Assembly: GCA_025356335.1 (NCBI GenBank)
Contig: JANXUF010000007.1
Location: 1-37,833, forward strand
Direction: 5' to 3'
DNA: 37,833 nt
DNA from: Actinomycetes bacterium
Lineage (GTDB): Bacteria > Actinomycetota > Acidimicrobiia > Acidimicrobiales > Ilumatobacteraceae
The stretch's first letter is position 1, and the number at the start of each line of letters is the position of its first letter. This document shows positions 20,299-28,003 of this stretch, piece by piece. The notes under the pieces were generated by a model. That model was given only the letters and a program-made list of their open reading frames with translations, was not told where the DNA came from and searched no databases. The position numbers and the translations under genes are program-made.

Positions 20299-21435
20299 AT
20301 GGTCGAGGTGCCCATCGAGACAGCGACCGCTGATCGCATTGCTGTGCGCGGCGCGACACCTGCAGCGTCGATGTCCAGAGTGGCACTGCCGTGCGCCGAC
20401 CTCGTCGCCACCATCGACTTCTTCTGCAACGAACTGGGCTTCCAATTGGACAACATCTGGCCGGCAGACAGTCCTGCACGGGCGATCGTGTCCTCGCCAG
20501 GCCTCCATCTCGAACTACGCCTCGATCCAGTCGCCGATCCGCTGCTGGCGGGACGTATCATCATCATCGTCTCCGACGATTCGTTCGATCGTGGAATCCG
20601 TTCGATGAGCGCCCCGAACGGCACCTTCGTCGAGATCATCCGTTCGGCCCCCGTGTTGGATGTGCCGCCGCTGCAGTCGTCGTTCGTCGTCAGCCAACTA
20701 GACGATGATTCGTCGTGGATCACCGGCAGGGCAGGCATGCGCTACCGGGATCTGATTCCCGACCGGCTGGGCGGCCGATTCATCTCCTCGCACATCGAGA
20801 TTCCGGACGGTGGTCCGGTGCCGGATTACGTCCATTTCCATGACGTTCGTTTCCAGATGATCTTCTGCGCTCGAGGTTGGGTCGAGGTGGTGTACGAGGA
20901 TCAGGGCGGACCGTTCGTGCTCCACGCCGGTGATTGCGTCCTACAGCCGCCGAAGATCCGTCACCGCGTGCTCAACGCCTCGCCAGGTCTGGAGGTCGTC
21001 GAGATCGGCTGTCCGGCTGAACACCTGACGACCCGTGACCACGACATCGAACTTCCGACAGGTTTGCTCCGTCCGGATCGGGATTTCGCAGGACAGCGCT
21101 TTGTGCGCCACGTCGCCGCAGATGCGGACTACGGCCCGTGGCGAGCATCCGGGATGGTCTGTCGCGACAGCGGAATCGGTGCGGCGACATTCGGGCTTGC
21201 ACAGGCCGTCGTTGCCAGGCCGACTGTTGCTGACGATGGCGATGTCGTCGGCCCGGTCGTGCATCACGGCGAGTTCCTGCAACTGTTCATCCTCGGGGGA
21301 CAGGCGACGATGCATGTCGATGGCAGGGGAGTGGTTCCGCTGCAGCGGGCGACGTCGGTGGTCGTGCCGGCCGGCGAACAATTCTCGCTCTCGGAGATCT
21401 CCGACGACTTCGAAGTCCTCGATATTTCGCTGTGA
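20299..21435 (+). CDS. VOC (glyoxalase-like) domain fused to two cupin domains
   Basis: A 378-residue fusion. Residues 27-115 look like one VOC module (RVALPCADLVATIDFFCNELGFQL ... GLHLELRL; the string begins RVALPCADLVATIDFF). Residues 160-238 are a cupin: HFH gives H179 and H181, and motif 2 GDCVLQPPKIRHRVLN gives H222 and N226, although the usual Glu after HxH is not obvious. Residues about 295-378 form a second, degenerate cupin (VHHGEFLQLFILGG ... VVVPAGEQFSL). The start at 20299 is fixed by GGAGG directly upstream and lies 1 nt after the LLM oxidoreductase stop. The arrangement suggests a metal-dependent isomerase, dioxygenase or ligand-binding partner of the LLM enzyme; the reaction is unknown. 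Confidence 0.8.
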   Translation: MVEVPIETATADRIAVRGATPAASMSRVALPCADLVATIDFFCNELGFQLDNIWPADSPARAIVSSPGLHLELRLDPVADPLLAGRIIIIVSDDSFDRGIRSMSAPNGTFVEIIRSAPVLDVPPLQSSFVVSQLDDDSSWITGRAGMRYRDLIPDRLGGRFISSHIEIPDGGPVPDYVHFHDVRFQMIFCARGWVEVVYEDQGGPFVLHAGDCVLQPPKIRHRVLNASPGLEVVEIGCPAEHLTTRDHDIELPTGLLRPDRDFAGQRFVRHVAADADYGPWRASGMVCRDSGIGAATFGLAQAVVARPTVADDGDVVGPVVHHGEFLQLFILGGQATMHVDGRGVVPLQRATSVVVPAGEQFSLSEISDDFEVLDISL

Positions 21436-21485
21436 CTTCGATCCGGTCCGGTTCGATGACCGTCCATCTGTCCGGCTCCACTTTT

Positions 21486-23123
21486 TCAGGTCGTGGGGAC
21501 CCAGGTGGCGTGGAAGCCGTACGGGACGCGCTGAGGGAGTGTGATCCTGGCGACCGGGCCATTGCCGACGGCCGTCGCGTCGACGATGACGAGCTGGCTG
21601 ACGTCGTCGGCGTCGTCGTAGAGATACGTCAGTAGATACCCTGCGTCCTCGTCCTTTCCGGCGGGAACGAAGAGCCATTCACCTGCGTGTTGGTGCGTCG
21701 GCGGCGTCCACGTCTGGCGAACACCGGTTGCGTAGTCGTGTTTGATCAGCCCGCTGAAGTCGACCGTGTGCTCGTTGGTGCGCGTGCCGACAAAGTATCC
21801 GTACCGGTAGGGACGCCCGACCAGCCGGGGGTCACGATTCGGCAGTTCTCCTGGATCGTGGTCGGCAACGACGGTGTCGCTGACCGTGCCCAAGCGCATG
21901 TCGATCGTCCACCGGCGCAGCGAGAGTTCACCACCGAACACTTCCGCCGGCGAGAACATCGACGACAACCTGCAGACGTCGATGACGACTCTGCCGTCGC
22001 TCCGAAAAGCGTTGACCCCATGGAAGACGTAGCACGGATCGATGTCGAACCATCTGATGCTCTTGGCTCCACCGGCCAACGGCATCACGCCGATCCGCGC
22101 TCCTGAGTCCGGCGACCAACGATAGGGAAACGTTCCGCTGCTCGGATCGCTGATGTATTTGACGGCGGCGTCGAGATCGAAGACGACGGGGAGATCCCAG
22201 AAGATCGCCTCGCCATCGGTGATGGCGAAGTCATGGATCATCGTGCTCCTGGGAATGTCGATGACTTCGCTGTGGACGAGCGTTCCGTTGGCTTCGGCGA
22301 TGTGGTACGTCAGATATGGGGGAGTGAAGCCATAGCCGAAGAAGTGCAGCCGGCCCGTCGCCGGGTCGATCTTCGGGTGGGCGGTGAAGGCGGTCGTGAG
22401 GTTCGCGCCGAAGTCGTACACGCCACGCGTCGACAGATCGTCGGGGTCGAGTTCGTACGGCAGCCCGACCTCGCCGCTCGTCAACAAACGGCCGGCGTGC
22501 CAGATACACGAGACGTTCGACTGGTTCGAAGCACCCCCGGGCGCCCCCTGCCCGAATCCCGCACCGGAGAGAAACATCGACGTGCGGACATAACGGTTGC
22601 GGTACGACGTCGCTGATCCATCGGCAAGTCGGACCCCGTGGACCATGCCATCACCGAAAAACCAGTGTGGAGAGTCGCCGTGCGACGGGTTCGATCCGTT
22701 GCGCAAGTATAGTCCGTTCAACTCGGGAGGGATCGCCCCGAGCACCACCAACTCGGCCGCCTCGACCTCGCGACGAACCGGCGCGAAGCCGCCCTGCATC
22801 CACCATGGGCGCGTGCCGTCGAATGTCGGCATCGGGGGTGCGGTTGCCGGCGACGTCGATGGCGCCATGGTGGCTGGCACCGAGCCGGCCTGCTCGTAGA
22901 CGCCTGTGGCATCCGTGGGAAACGGAGCGGTCGATGACGGTGTGACCGCTGGGTCGGCTGTCGGGGTCGGCACTCCGGCAACGGATTCCGGTGGCCGTGG
23001 CTGCACCCTCGCCCTGTCGCCGACCGCGTCGCAGCCGGACAACCAAACGGCCAACGGGGCGACACCGGCGCCGAGCGCCGACCACCGAATGAGGTCGCGA
23101 CGGCTGAATGGCGGTTCGCTCAT
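21486..23123 (-). CDS. Carotenoid oxygenase family protein, predicted Tat lipoprotein
   Basis: A 545-residue member of the carotenoid cleavage oxygenase/RPE65 family. The four iron-binding histidines are present: H249 (TAHPKIDPATG), H297 (MIHDFA), H368 (VFHGVNAF) and H538 (GFHATW); LNGLYLRNGSNP (135-146) and the WFFGDGMVHG block (154-163) are standard. Unusually, the N-terminus has a twin-arginine motif SRRDLIR (7-13), a hydrophobic stretch and a lipobox LSGC with C31, then about 65 residues of Pro/Thr/Ser-rich linker. That predicts export folded through Tat and anchoring to the outer face of the membrane. The start is the Met before the Tat motif; frame upstream is not coding-like. It converges on the VOC-cupin gene with a 50-bp gap. 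Substrate could be an apocarotenoid, stilbene or lignin-type phenylpropanoid. Confidence 0.9.
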   Translation of the reverse strand: MSEPPFSRRDLIRWSALGAGVAPLAVWLSGCDAVGDRARVQPRPPESVAGVPTPTADPAVTPSSTAPFPTDATGVYEQAGSVPATMAPSTSPATAPPMPTFDGTRPWWMQGGFAPVRREVEAAELVVLGAIPPELNGLYLRNGSNPSHGDSPHWFFGDGMVHGVRLADGSATSYRNRYVRTSMFLSGAGFGQGAPGGASNQSNVSCIWHAGRLLTSGEVGLPYELDPDDLSTRGVYDFGANLTTAFTAHPKIDPATGRLHFFGYGFTPPYLTYHIAEANGTLVHSEVIDIPRSTMIHDFAITDGEAIFWDLPVVFDLDAAVKYISDPSSGTFPYRWSPDSGARIGVMPLAGGAKSIRWFDIDPCYVFHGVNAFRSDGRVVIDVCRLSSMFSPAEVFGGELSLRRWTIDMRLGTVSDTVVADHDPGELPNRDPRLVGRPYRYGYFVGTRTNEHTVDFSGLIKHDYATGVRQTWTPPTHQHAGEWLFVPAGKDEDAGYLLTYLYDDADDVSQLVIVDATAVGNGPVARITLPQRVPYGFHATWVPTT

Positions 23124-23261
23124 GGCCTGGATTCTCCCACTCCCGGCATGTGGTCCTGACACTTCGGAGCGCGAACACACCGTTGCCAACCGAAATCGAC
23201 CCAAATCAGCCGGGCTCAGTTAGTATCAGTGGTCGGCATCTACTTTGAGTGAGGATTTTGC

Positions 23262-23777
23262 ATGGGCGGCGAGGACGGTGACGACGGTGGGGACGTCCGG
23301 TACAACAGGGCTGTCGGCGCTCGTCTACGAAGCATCCGTCATGAGAAGCGCCTGACACAACACGATGTCGAGCGCTTGTCCGGTGCGCAATTCAAGGCGT
23401 CCGTCCTTGGTGCCTACGAGCGTGGCGAGCGGGCGTTGTCGTTGCCGAGGCTGGAACGACTTGCTGCGTTTTACGAGGTCCCGGTGCAGGAGACGTTGCC
23501 GAGTATCGAGCTGCTCGCCGTCGAGCGGCACAACGCCGAGCTGAGCGGCGCAGCGATCGTCTTCGATCTCACTGCCTTGGGTGAGTCCGATACCGAGGAT
23601 CTCGAAACGGTGAGACGTTTCATTGCGATGATTCAGGTCCAACGCCAGGACTTCAACGGGCGAGTGCTCTCGGTCAGGCGTGCCGACCAGCACACGTTTG
23701 CGGCGATGCTCGACATCGCGCCGGACGTCGTGCTGAAGCGTCTCGAATCATCCAATCTGATCTTCTGCGCCGACTGA
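23262..23777 (+). CDS. bldD: BldD-type developmental regulator
   Basis: A 171-residue XRE-type regulator with the architecture of Streptomyces BldD. The N-terminal HTH spans about 16-75 (VGARLRSIRHEKRLTQHDVERLS; begins VGARLRSIRHEKRLTQ) with AYERGERALSLPRLERLAAFYEVPVQELLP-like wording, ending VPVQETLP. The C-terminal domain carries the BldD c-di-GMP signature RXD-X8-RXXD exactly: R128-Q-D130, eight residues, R139-R-A-D142. In BldD this motif binds a c-di-GMP tetramer that bridges two C-domains and enables DNA binding. GAGGA 6 nt upstream supports the ATG at 23262. Its own promoter lies in the 138-bp gap from the divergent carotenoid oxygenase gene; TAGTAT at 23221 could be a -10. Confidence 0.93.
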   Translation: MGGEDGDDGGDVRYNRAVGARLRSIRHEKRLTQHDVERLSGAQFKASVLGAYERGERALSLPRLERLAAFYEVPVQETLPSIELLAVERHNAELSGAAIVFDLTALGESDTEDLETVRRFIAMIQVQRQDFNGRVLSVRRADQHTFAAMLDIAPDVVLKRLESSNLIFCAD

Positions 23778-23795
23778 CCGCTTCGAGGCGGAATT

Positions 23796-23814
23796 GGTGG
23801 CGCTTGCGCCGACC
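23796..23814 (+). terminator. GC-rich hairpin after bldD
   Basis: Just after the bldD stop, GGCGC-TT-GCGCC, flanked by GGT and ACC, can fold into a strong short stem. There is no T-tract, so it would be a non-canonical terminator, as is common in actinobacteria. It separates bldD from the molybdenum hydroxylase operon leader. Confidence 0.4.
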
Positions 23815-23866
23815 GGAATGAAGTAGATCTTTGCAGGATTGGACCCTGCCCTTTAACTCTGCCCGA

Positions 23867-23886
23867 TTGACATAACGGATATTATG
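23867..23886. promoter_or_regulatory. Candidate promoter/operator of the molybdenum hydroxylase operon
   Basis: An AT-rich island in GC-rich DNA holds TTGACA (23867-23872), TATTAT (23880-23885, a plausible -10) and an overlapping palindrome CATAA-N6-TTATG (23871-23875 and 23882-23886). TTGACA is too close to TATTAT to act as its -35. A dimeric repressor at the palindrome would cover the -10. A transcript from here would have a leader of about 165 nt. Confidence 0.4.
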
Positions 23887-23903
23887 GGCGATCGATCCCG
23901 GGG

Positions 23904-23931
23904 ACTGTCACGAGGACTGTCACGAGGACTG
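23904..23931. repeat. 12-bp tandem repeat in operon leader
   Basis: The unit actgtcacgagg occurs twice in direct tandem (23904-23915, 23916-23927), followed by a partial third copy (actg). It lies in the leader of the molybdenum hydroxylase operon, about 130 bp before the first gene. Function unknown. Confidence 0.85.
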
Positions 23932-24027
23932 GAGCCTTCTGTTGACCGTGTTGCGCCGCCGGCGGTGCATCAGTGGACTCAGTTGCCGGTGGGGAGCGCG
24001 TCGCTGTGGGGTCGCGAGGTATTGGTA

Positions 24028-24049
24028 ACCTCCTCGCACCTGAGGAGGT
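24028..24049 (+). promoter_or_regulatory. Hairpin masking the Shine-Dalgarno of the Mo subunit gene
   Basis: ACCTCCTC (24028-24035) and GAGGAGGT (24042-24049) form a perfect 8-bp stem with a 6-nt loop. The 3' arm contains the strong Shine-Dalgarno GAGGAGG, 8 nt before the ATG at 24058, so folding would block ribosome binding. The leader is long enough to hold a ligand- or protein-controlled switch; none of the known riboswitch cores is recognised in it. Confidence 0.6.
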
Positions 24050-24057
24050 CGAGATCG

Positions 24058-26331
24058 ATGACGGTTGCTACACCACGGCGATTCGTGCGGGCGGACGGCC
24101 CTGACAAGGTGACCGGCTCCGGCCGTTACACCGCTGATCTCACGTTCACCGGGATGCTGGCAGCCAAGTTCCGCTACGCCGAAATCGCCCACGGGCGTAT
24201 CACCAGACTCGACACGACGGCGGCACAGGCGATTTCCGGCGTCTTCGCCGTCATCACCGACGCAGACGTCCCGGATGTGCGGTTCGGTCCGTTCGTCGCT
24301 GATCGCACGCTGTTCGCTCGCGACGTCGTGCGCTTCGAGGGTGAAATCGTCGCCGCTGTTGCCGCCTCGACACCGGAGATCGCCGCCCGTGCGGCCGCCG
24401 CCATCATCGTCGAGTACGAACCACTCCCCCTCGTCACCGATCTCGAAGATGCGCTGACGGCCGGCGCCTCACTGGTCCATGAGCACTGGGCTGTCTACGG
24501 CTCGGCAGATCCTGTCGTGCGTGATCGCAACGATGCGTCGTTCTCTTCGATCACCACAGGCGATGTCGATGCCGGGATGGCTGCGGCGGATCTGGTGATC
24601 GAAAGTCGGTTCGTCGCCGACGGCTGCCATGCCGTACCGATCGAGCCTCGGGCCGTTGTCGCCCAGTGGGAAGGCAACAAGGTCACGATCTGGACCTCGA
24701 CGCAGGTGCCGTTCGATGCCCGTGCCGGGGTCTGTGAGACACTCGAGATGCCTGCGAGCCGCGTGCGGATCATCGTCCCGCATCTCGGCGGTGGCTTCGG
24801 CGGCAAGTGCGGCTTTCACTACGAAGCGCACGTCGCAGCACTCGCCCGCGTCGCCAAACGCCCGGTCCGGCTCGTGTTCTCGAGGCGTGAAGAATTCCTC
24901 GCGCCGGACCGCCGGCGCGAGGGCATGGTCATCGACATCAGGACCGGTGTACGACACGACGGAACGATCACCGCCCGCACAGGCTGGATGGCGATGGACA
25001 ACGGTGCCTACACCGCCGACGCCGGGTTCTTCCCGCAGTTGGCGGCGATGCACATCGCCGGGCCGTACAAGATCCCCAACGTCTCGGTCGAGGCGCACCT
25101 CGTCTATACCAATCACCAGCCGTCCGGTTCCGTACGCGCACCGACCGCCCCGCAGGCCTGTTGGGCGCTCGAATCTCATACCGACGAGGTCGCCGCAGCC
25201 GTCGGCATGGATCCGGTCGCCTTTCGTAAACTCAATGCCGTCGACACCGGTGACGTCGGGCCGAGCGGGCAGACATACGGGGAAATTGGTGTACAGCAGT
25301 GCATCACCGAGGCGACCAGGCTCGTCGGCTACGGCGAGACCCCGCTCCCCCACGACGAGGCCATCGGCGTGGCCATCGGCTGGTGGCCGAGTTTCGCCGT
25401 CCCGTCAGGTGCCTACATCAAACTCGACGGCGACGGATCGGGCCAGATCATCACCGGTGCCCAGGAATGTGGCACCGGTGCGGTGATGACCCTGCGGCAA
25501 CTCGCCGCAGACGAATTGGGAATGAATCCCGAGGACTTCGAGCTCGTCTACCAGGACACGAGCGTCGCGCCATACGACATGGGCGCGACGGGATCGCAGA
25601 CACTGTTCAACAACGGCCGCGCCGTCGTTGCCGCTGCCGGCCAGATCGCCGAGCAGTTGCGCAACCTCGCCGCCGAGTTCTTCGAGGCCTCGGCCGCCGA
25701 CATCGTCCTCGCCGACGGCGGTGCATACGTCGCCGGTTCGCCGGTCGCAACCGTCTCGATCGCCGAACTCGCCGGTATCGCCGCCAGTGGCGAACTGCTC
25801 ATCGGCCACGGGTCCGGCACCCCGCCTGCCACTCCCCAACTCGTCGGGTCGAGCTGTGTCGGCGACCTCGGGATGGCAGCATTCGTCGCTCCGCAGTTCT
25901 CCTGTCATGCCGTGCGGATCCGCCTCGACCGAGACACCGGAGTGGTACGTGTACTGGAGGTCGCGGCGGCGCACGATTCGGGCACGATCATCAATGAGCT
26001 CGGTGCCCTCGGACAGGTCGAGGGTGGTGTGATGATGGGCATCGGGCAGGCGTTGACAGAGGGAACCGTGTACGACGACGAGGGTCGCCAGCGAAATGCC
26101 GGACTGCTCGAATACAAGCTGCAGACGTGCGCAGACAGCCCGGTGATTCGCACCCATTTCGTGCAGATCGTGACACCGGATGCTGGTCCACGCGGCGCCA
26201 AGGGCCTTGCCGAGGCCCCCAACGTGGCGACTGCCGCGGCGATCGCCAACGCCATCGCCAAGCTCGTCGGCACACCCGTCCGGCGGCTTCCGATGACGCC
26301 GGAGCGCGTCTGGGAGGCGTTGCAATCGTGA
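24058..26331 (+). CDS. Molybdenum hydroxylase large (molybdopterin) subunit, xanthine dehydrogenase family
   Basis: A 757-residue catalytic subunit. It opens with the family's RFVRADGPDKVTGSGRYTADL block (9-29, starting RFVRADGPDKVTG), carries the glycine-rich Moco loop GGGFGGK (244-250), the region SGSVRAPTAPQ (356-366) where xanthine dehydrogenases have a conserved Arg-containing motif, the GAQECGTGAVMTLRQLAADELG segment (begins GAQECGTGAVMT) and the C-terminal GAKGLAE with the likely catalytic Glu719. The CO-dehydrogenase active-site motif AYRCSFR is absent, so it is not a form I CODH. Substrate unknown: aromatic N-heterocycle, purine or aldehyde. The start at 24058 is chosen for GAGGAGG upstream; an in-frame ATG at 23884 would add a low-complexity segment. 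It overlaps the FAD subunit gene by 4 bp. Confidence 0.92.
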   Translation: MTVATPRRFVRADGPDKVTGSGRYTADLTFTGMLAAKFRYAEIAHGRITRLDTTAAQAISGVFAVITDADVPDVRFGPFVADRTLFARDVVRFEGEIVAAVAASTPEIAARAAAAIIVEYEPLPLVTDLEDALTAGASLVHEHWAVYGSADPVVRDRNDASFSSITTGDVDAGMAAADLVIESRFVADGCHAVPIEPRAVVAQWEGNKVTIWTSTQVPFDARAGVCETLEMPASRVRIIVPHLGGGFGGKCGFHYEAHVAALARVAKRPVRLVFSRREEFLAPDRRREGMVIDIRTGVRHDGTITARTGWMAMDNGAYTADAGFFPQLAAMHIAGPYKIPNVSVEAHLVYTNHQPSGSVRAPTAPQACWALESHTDEVAAAVGMDPVAFRKLNAVDTGDVGPSGQTYGEIGVQQCITEATRLVGYGETPLPHDEAIGVAIGWWPSFAVPSGAYIKLDGDGSGQIITGAQECGTGAVMTLRQLAADELGMNPEDFELVYQDTSVAPYDMGATGSQTLFNNGRAVVAAAGQIAEQLRNLAAEFFEASAADIVLADGGAYVAGSPVATVSIAELAGIAASGELLIGHGSGTPPATPQLVGSSCVGDLGMAAFVAPQFSCHAVRIRLDRDTGVVRVLEVAAAHDSGTIINELGALGQVEGGVMMGIGQALTEGTVYDDEGRQRNAGLLEYKLQTCADSPVIRTHFVQIVTPDAGPRGAKGLAEAPNVATAAAIANAIAKLVGTPVRRLPMTPERVWEALQS

Positions 26332-27230
26332 GTTTTGCGATCGCCACGACGCTGGACGAAGCACTCGCTGCCCTCGCTGCGGGTGCCAGGCCGATCGCCG
26401 GAGGCAGCGACCTCGTGGTCGCTGCCCGCCACGGCAAGGCCCCGCTACCGCAATCACTGATCGCGATCCACCGCCTCGGCGAATTGACGGAGATCACCGA
26501 GTCGGTCGATGGGCTGCGGATCGGGGCACTGGTCACGCACGCGACGCTCATGGCTCATCCGATGATCGGCCGTGCGTACAGCGGTCTCGCAGATGCCAGC
26601 GCGCTGGTCGGTTCACCATCGACCCGCAATGTCGGCACGATCGGCGGCAATGTGATGAACGCTTCGCCGGCGATGGACACCGGCGCGCCGCTGCTCGTGC
26701 TCGAAGCGGCCGCCGAGTTGCAGTCTGCTCTTGGACATCGGCTCGTTCCCCTCGGCGAGCTGTGGACCGGACCCGGAAGAACGACGGCCGCCGCCGATGA
26801 GCTGTGCGTTGCGCTGGTCCTTCCGTTTCGGCGCGCACGGTCGGGCAGTGCCTACGTCCGCCTCGAATACCGCCGAGCGATGGAGATCGCCGTCGTCGGC
26901 GCTGCTGCCGCCGTCGTGCTGCAAGCCGACGGCACGGTCCGCTCCGTCGCCGTGGCCCTCACCGCCGTGGCGCCGACGATCGTCGCTGTCGGCGGACTCG
27001 GCCCGCTGGTCGGCGCTCATCCGAACGATGAGGCCACACTCGGGGCGATCTCTGCAGCAGCCTCTGCCCAGGCATCGCCGATCAGCGATGTACGGGCGAG
27101 CGACAGATACCGCCGCCACTGCGTCGGCGTCATGGCTCGGCGGGCGTTCGAAGCGGCAGCGCACCGAGCAGCAGGCGAAACGATTGTCGTTCCCGTCAAC
27201 CGTGCGTATGGAATCGGTGCGGCTCGATGA
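26328..27230 (+). CDS. Molybdenum hydroxylase medium (FAD-binding) subunit
   Basis: A 300-residue FAD subunit of the same enzyme. The two FAD-binding loops are visible: PIAGGSDLVV (22-31) and TIGGNV (104-109), the latter in STRNVGTIGGNVMNASP. The C-terminal domain (from about 185) is the CO-dehydrogenase flavoprotein C-terminal type. The subunit passes electrons from the 2Fe-2S clusters to an acceptor. The GTG start overlaps the stop of the large-subunit gene (GTGA), with GGGAGG 11 nt upstream; its own stop overlaps the small-subunit start (ATGA). Confidence 0.93.
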   Translation: MSFAIATTLDEALAALAAGARPIAGGSDLVVAARHGKAPLPQSLIAIHRLGELTEITESVDGLRIGALVTHATLMAHPMIGRAYSGLADASALVGSPSTRNVGTIGGNVMNASPAMDTGAPLLVLEAAAELQSALGHRLVPLGELWTGPGRTTAAADELCVALVLPFRRARSGSAYVRLEYRRAMEIAVVGAAAAVVLQADGTVRSVAVALTAVAPTIVAVGGLGPLVGAHPNDEATLGAISAAASAQASPISDVRASDRYRRHCVGVMARRAFEAAAHRAAGETIVVPVNRAYGIGAAR

Positions 27231-27700
27231 GTATCCCCTTCAAGCTGGACATCGAACTCCACGTCAACGGGATCGAGTACCCGGTGACCATCGATGCCGG
27301 AAGAAATCTCGTCAGCGTGATCCGTACCGAAATCGGCTTGACCGGCACGAAGGAGGGTTGCGACGATTGCGAATGCGGTGCCTGTATGGTGCTGCTCGAC
27401 GGCCAACCGGTGAACTCCTGCTCCTACCTGGCAGCACAGGCTCAGGGTCGAACGATCGTCACGATCGAAGGTGTCATGCACGGCGCAGACCTGCGTCCGC
27501 TGCAGCGCAACCTGCTGGAAGCGGGTGGGGTGCAGTGCGGCTTCTGCACGCCCGGAATGATCATCTCGGCGACCGCCCTGCTGGCCCGCAACCCGTCCCC
27601 CACCGACGAAGAGATCCGTATCGGTTTGTCCGGCAATCTCTGCCGCTGTACCGGATACGTCAAGATCGTCGAGGCCGTTGCCCGCACAGCCGCCGGCTGA
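27227..27700 (+). CDS. Molybdenum hydroxylase small (2Fe-2S) subunit
   Basis: A 157-residue electron-transfer subunit with two 2Fe-2S clusters. The plant-ferredoxin-type cluster uses C45, C50, C53 and C65; the helical-domain cluster uses C104, C107, C139 and C141 (QCGFCTPG ... NLCRCTGY). An additional cysteine, C48, sits inside the first cluster loop (GCDDCECGAC), where most relatives have Gly. ATG start overlaps the FAD-subunit stop. Large-medium-small gene order and overlapping ends show a complete enzyme in one operon; no Moco-insertion chaperone (XdhC/CoxF type) is in the window. Confidence 0.95.
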   Translation: MSIPFKLDIELHVNGIEYPVTIDAGRNLVSVIRTEIGLTGTKEGCDDCECGACMVLLDGQPVNSCSYLAAQAQGRTIVTIEGVMHGADLRPLQRNLLEAGGVQCGFCTPGMIISATALLARNPSPTDEEIRIGLSGNLCRCTGYVKIVEAVARTAAG

Positions 27701-28003
27701 TCTGCTGTCCGATGTCCCACCTTCCAGGTCTGACCTTCCGGCTGTGAGGTCTGGACATCCAGAACTCACACGCATACCGTCGCTACTCGGGTCGTGCCTG
27801 TCGAGAAGGCGTGTCGTTGCCGACGTGCACGCAGCGATGGTCCTCGAGGCGCTCGCCAGCGAGGCCACGGCAGCCGGCGCCGTCATCGATGCTGCGCAGC
27901 AGATCATCAGCCTCGACTGAGTCGTGGGATGAGCTGCCCTGACGACGATCGGCTGTCTGCCACGATGGGTTCTGGCGCGCAGCACTTCGAGGAGCATGGA
28001 CGA
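27701..28003. other. Intergenic stretch after the Mo hydroxylase operon
   Basis: This 303-bp stretch holds the hairpin at 27743-27770 and a possible short plus-strand frame ending at 27920 whose last 30 residues (VHAAMVLEALASEATAAGAV at its core) look protein-like, but it has no ribosome-binding site and its only starts are TTG or GTG. It could be the decayed 3' end of a lost gene. The 3' part, to 28003, shows nothing beyond the Shine-Dalgarno of the next gene. Confidence 0.4.
27743..27770. terminator. 28-bp interrupted palindrome (terminator or operator)
   Basis: TGTGAG (27743-27748) pairs with CTCACA (27765-27770), and TCTGG (27750-27754) with CCAGA (27759-27763), around an ACAT tetraloop and a single G-A mismatch. 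It starts 42 bp after the small-subunit stop. Lack of a T-run leaves open whether it terminates transcription or binds a dimeric regulator. Confidence 0.55.

Noticed and set aside
23884..24057. Upstream ATG at 23884 as start of the molybdenum hydroxylase large subunit
   Set aside because: The added 58 residues come from a 12-bp repeat and a hairpin leader and do not resemble the family; 24058 has a strong Shine-Dalgarno.
24058..26331. Form I carbon monoxide dehydrogenase
   Set aside because: The active-site motif AYRCSFR is missing, and gene order is large-medium-small rather than coxMSL.
27678..27920. 80-codon gene after the 2Fe-2S subunit
   Set aside because: Only TTG or GTG starts, no ribosome site and overlap with the upstream gene; mentioned only as a possible remnant.
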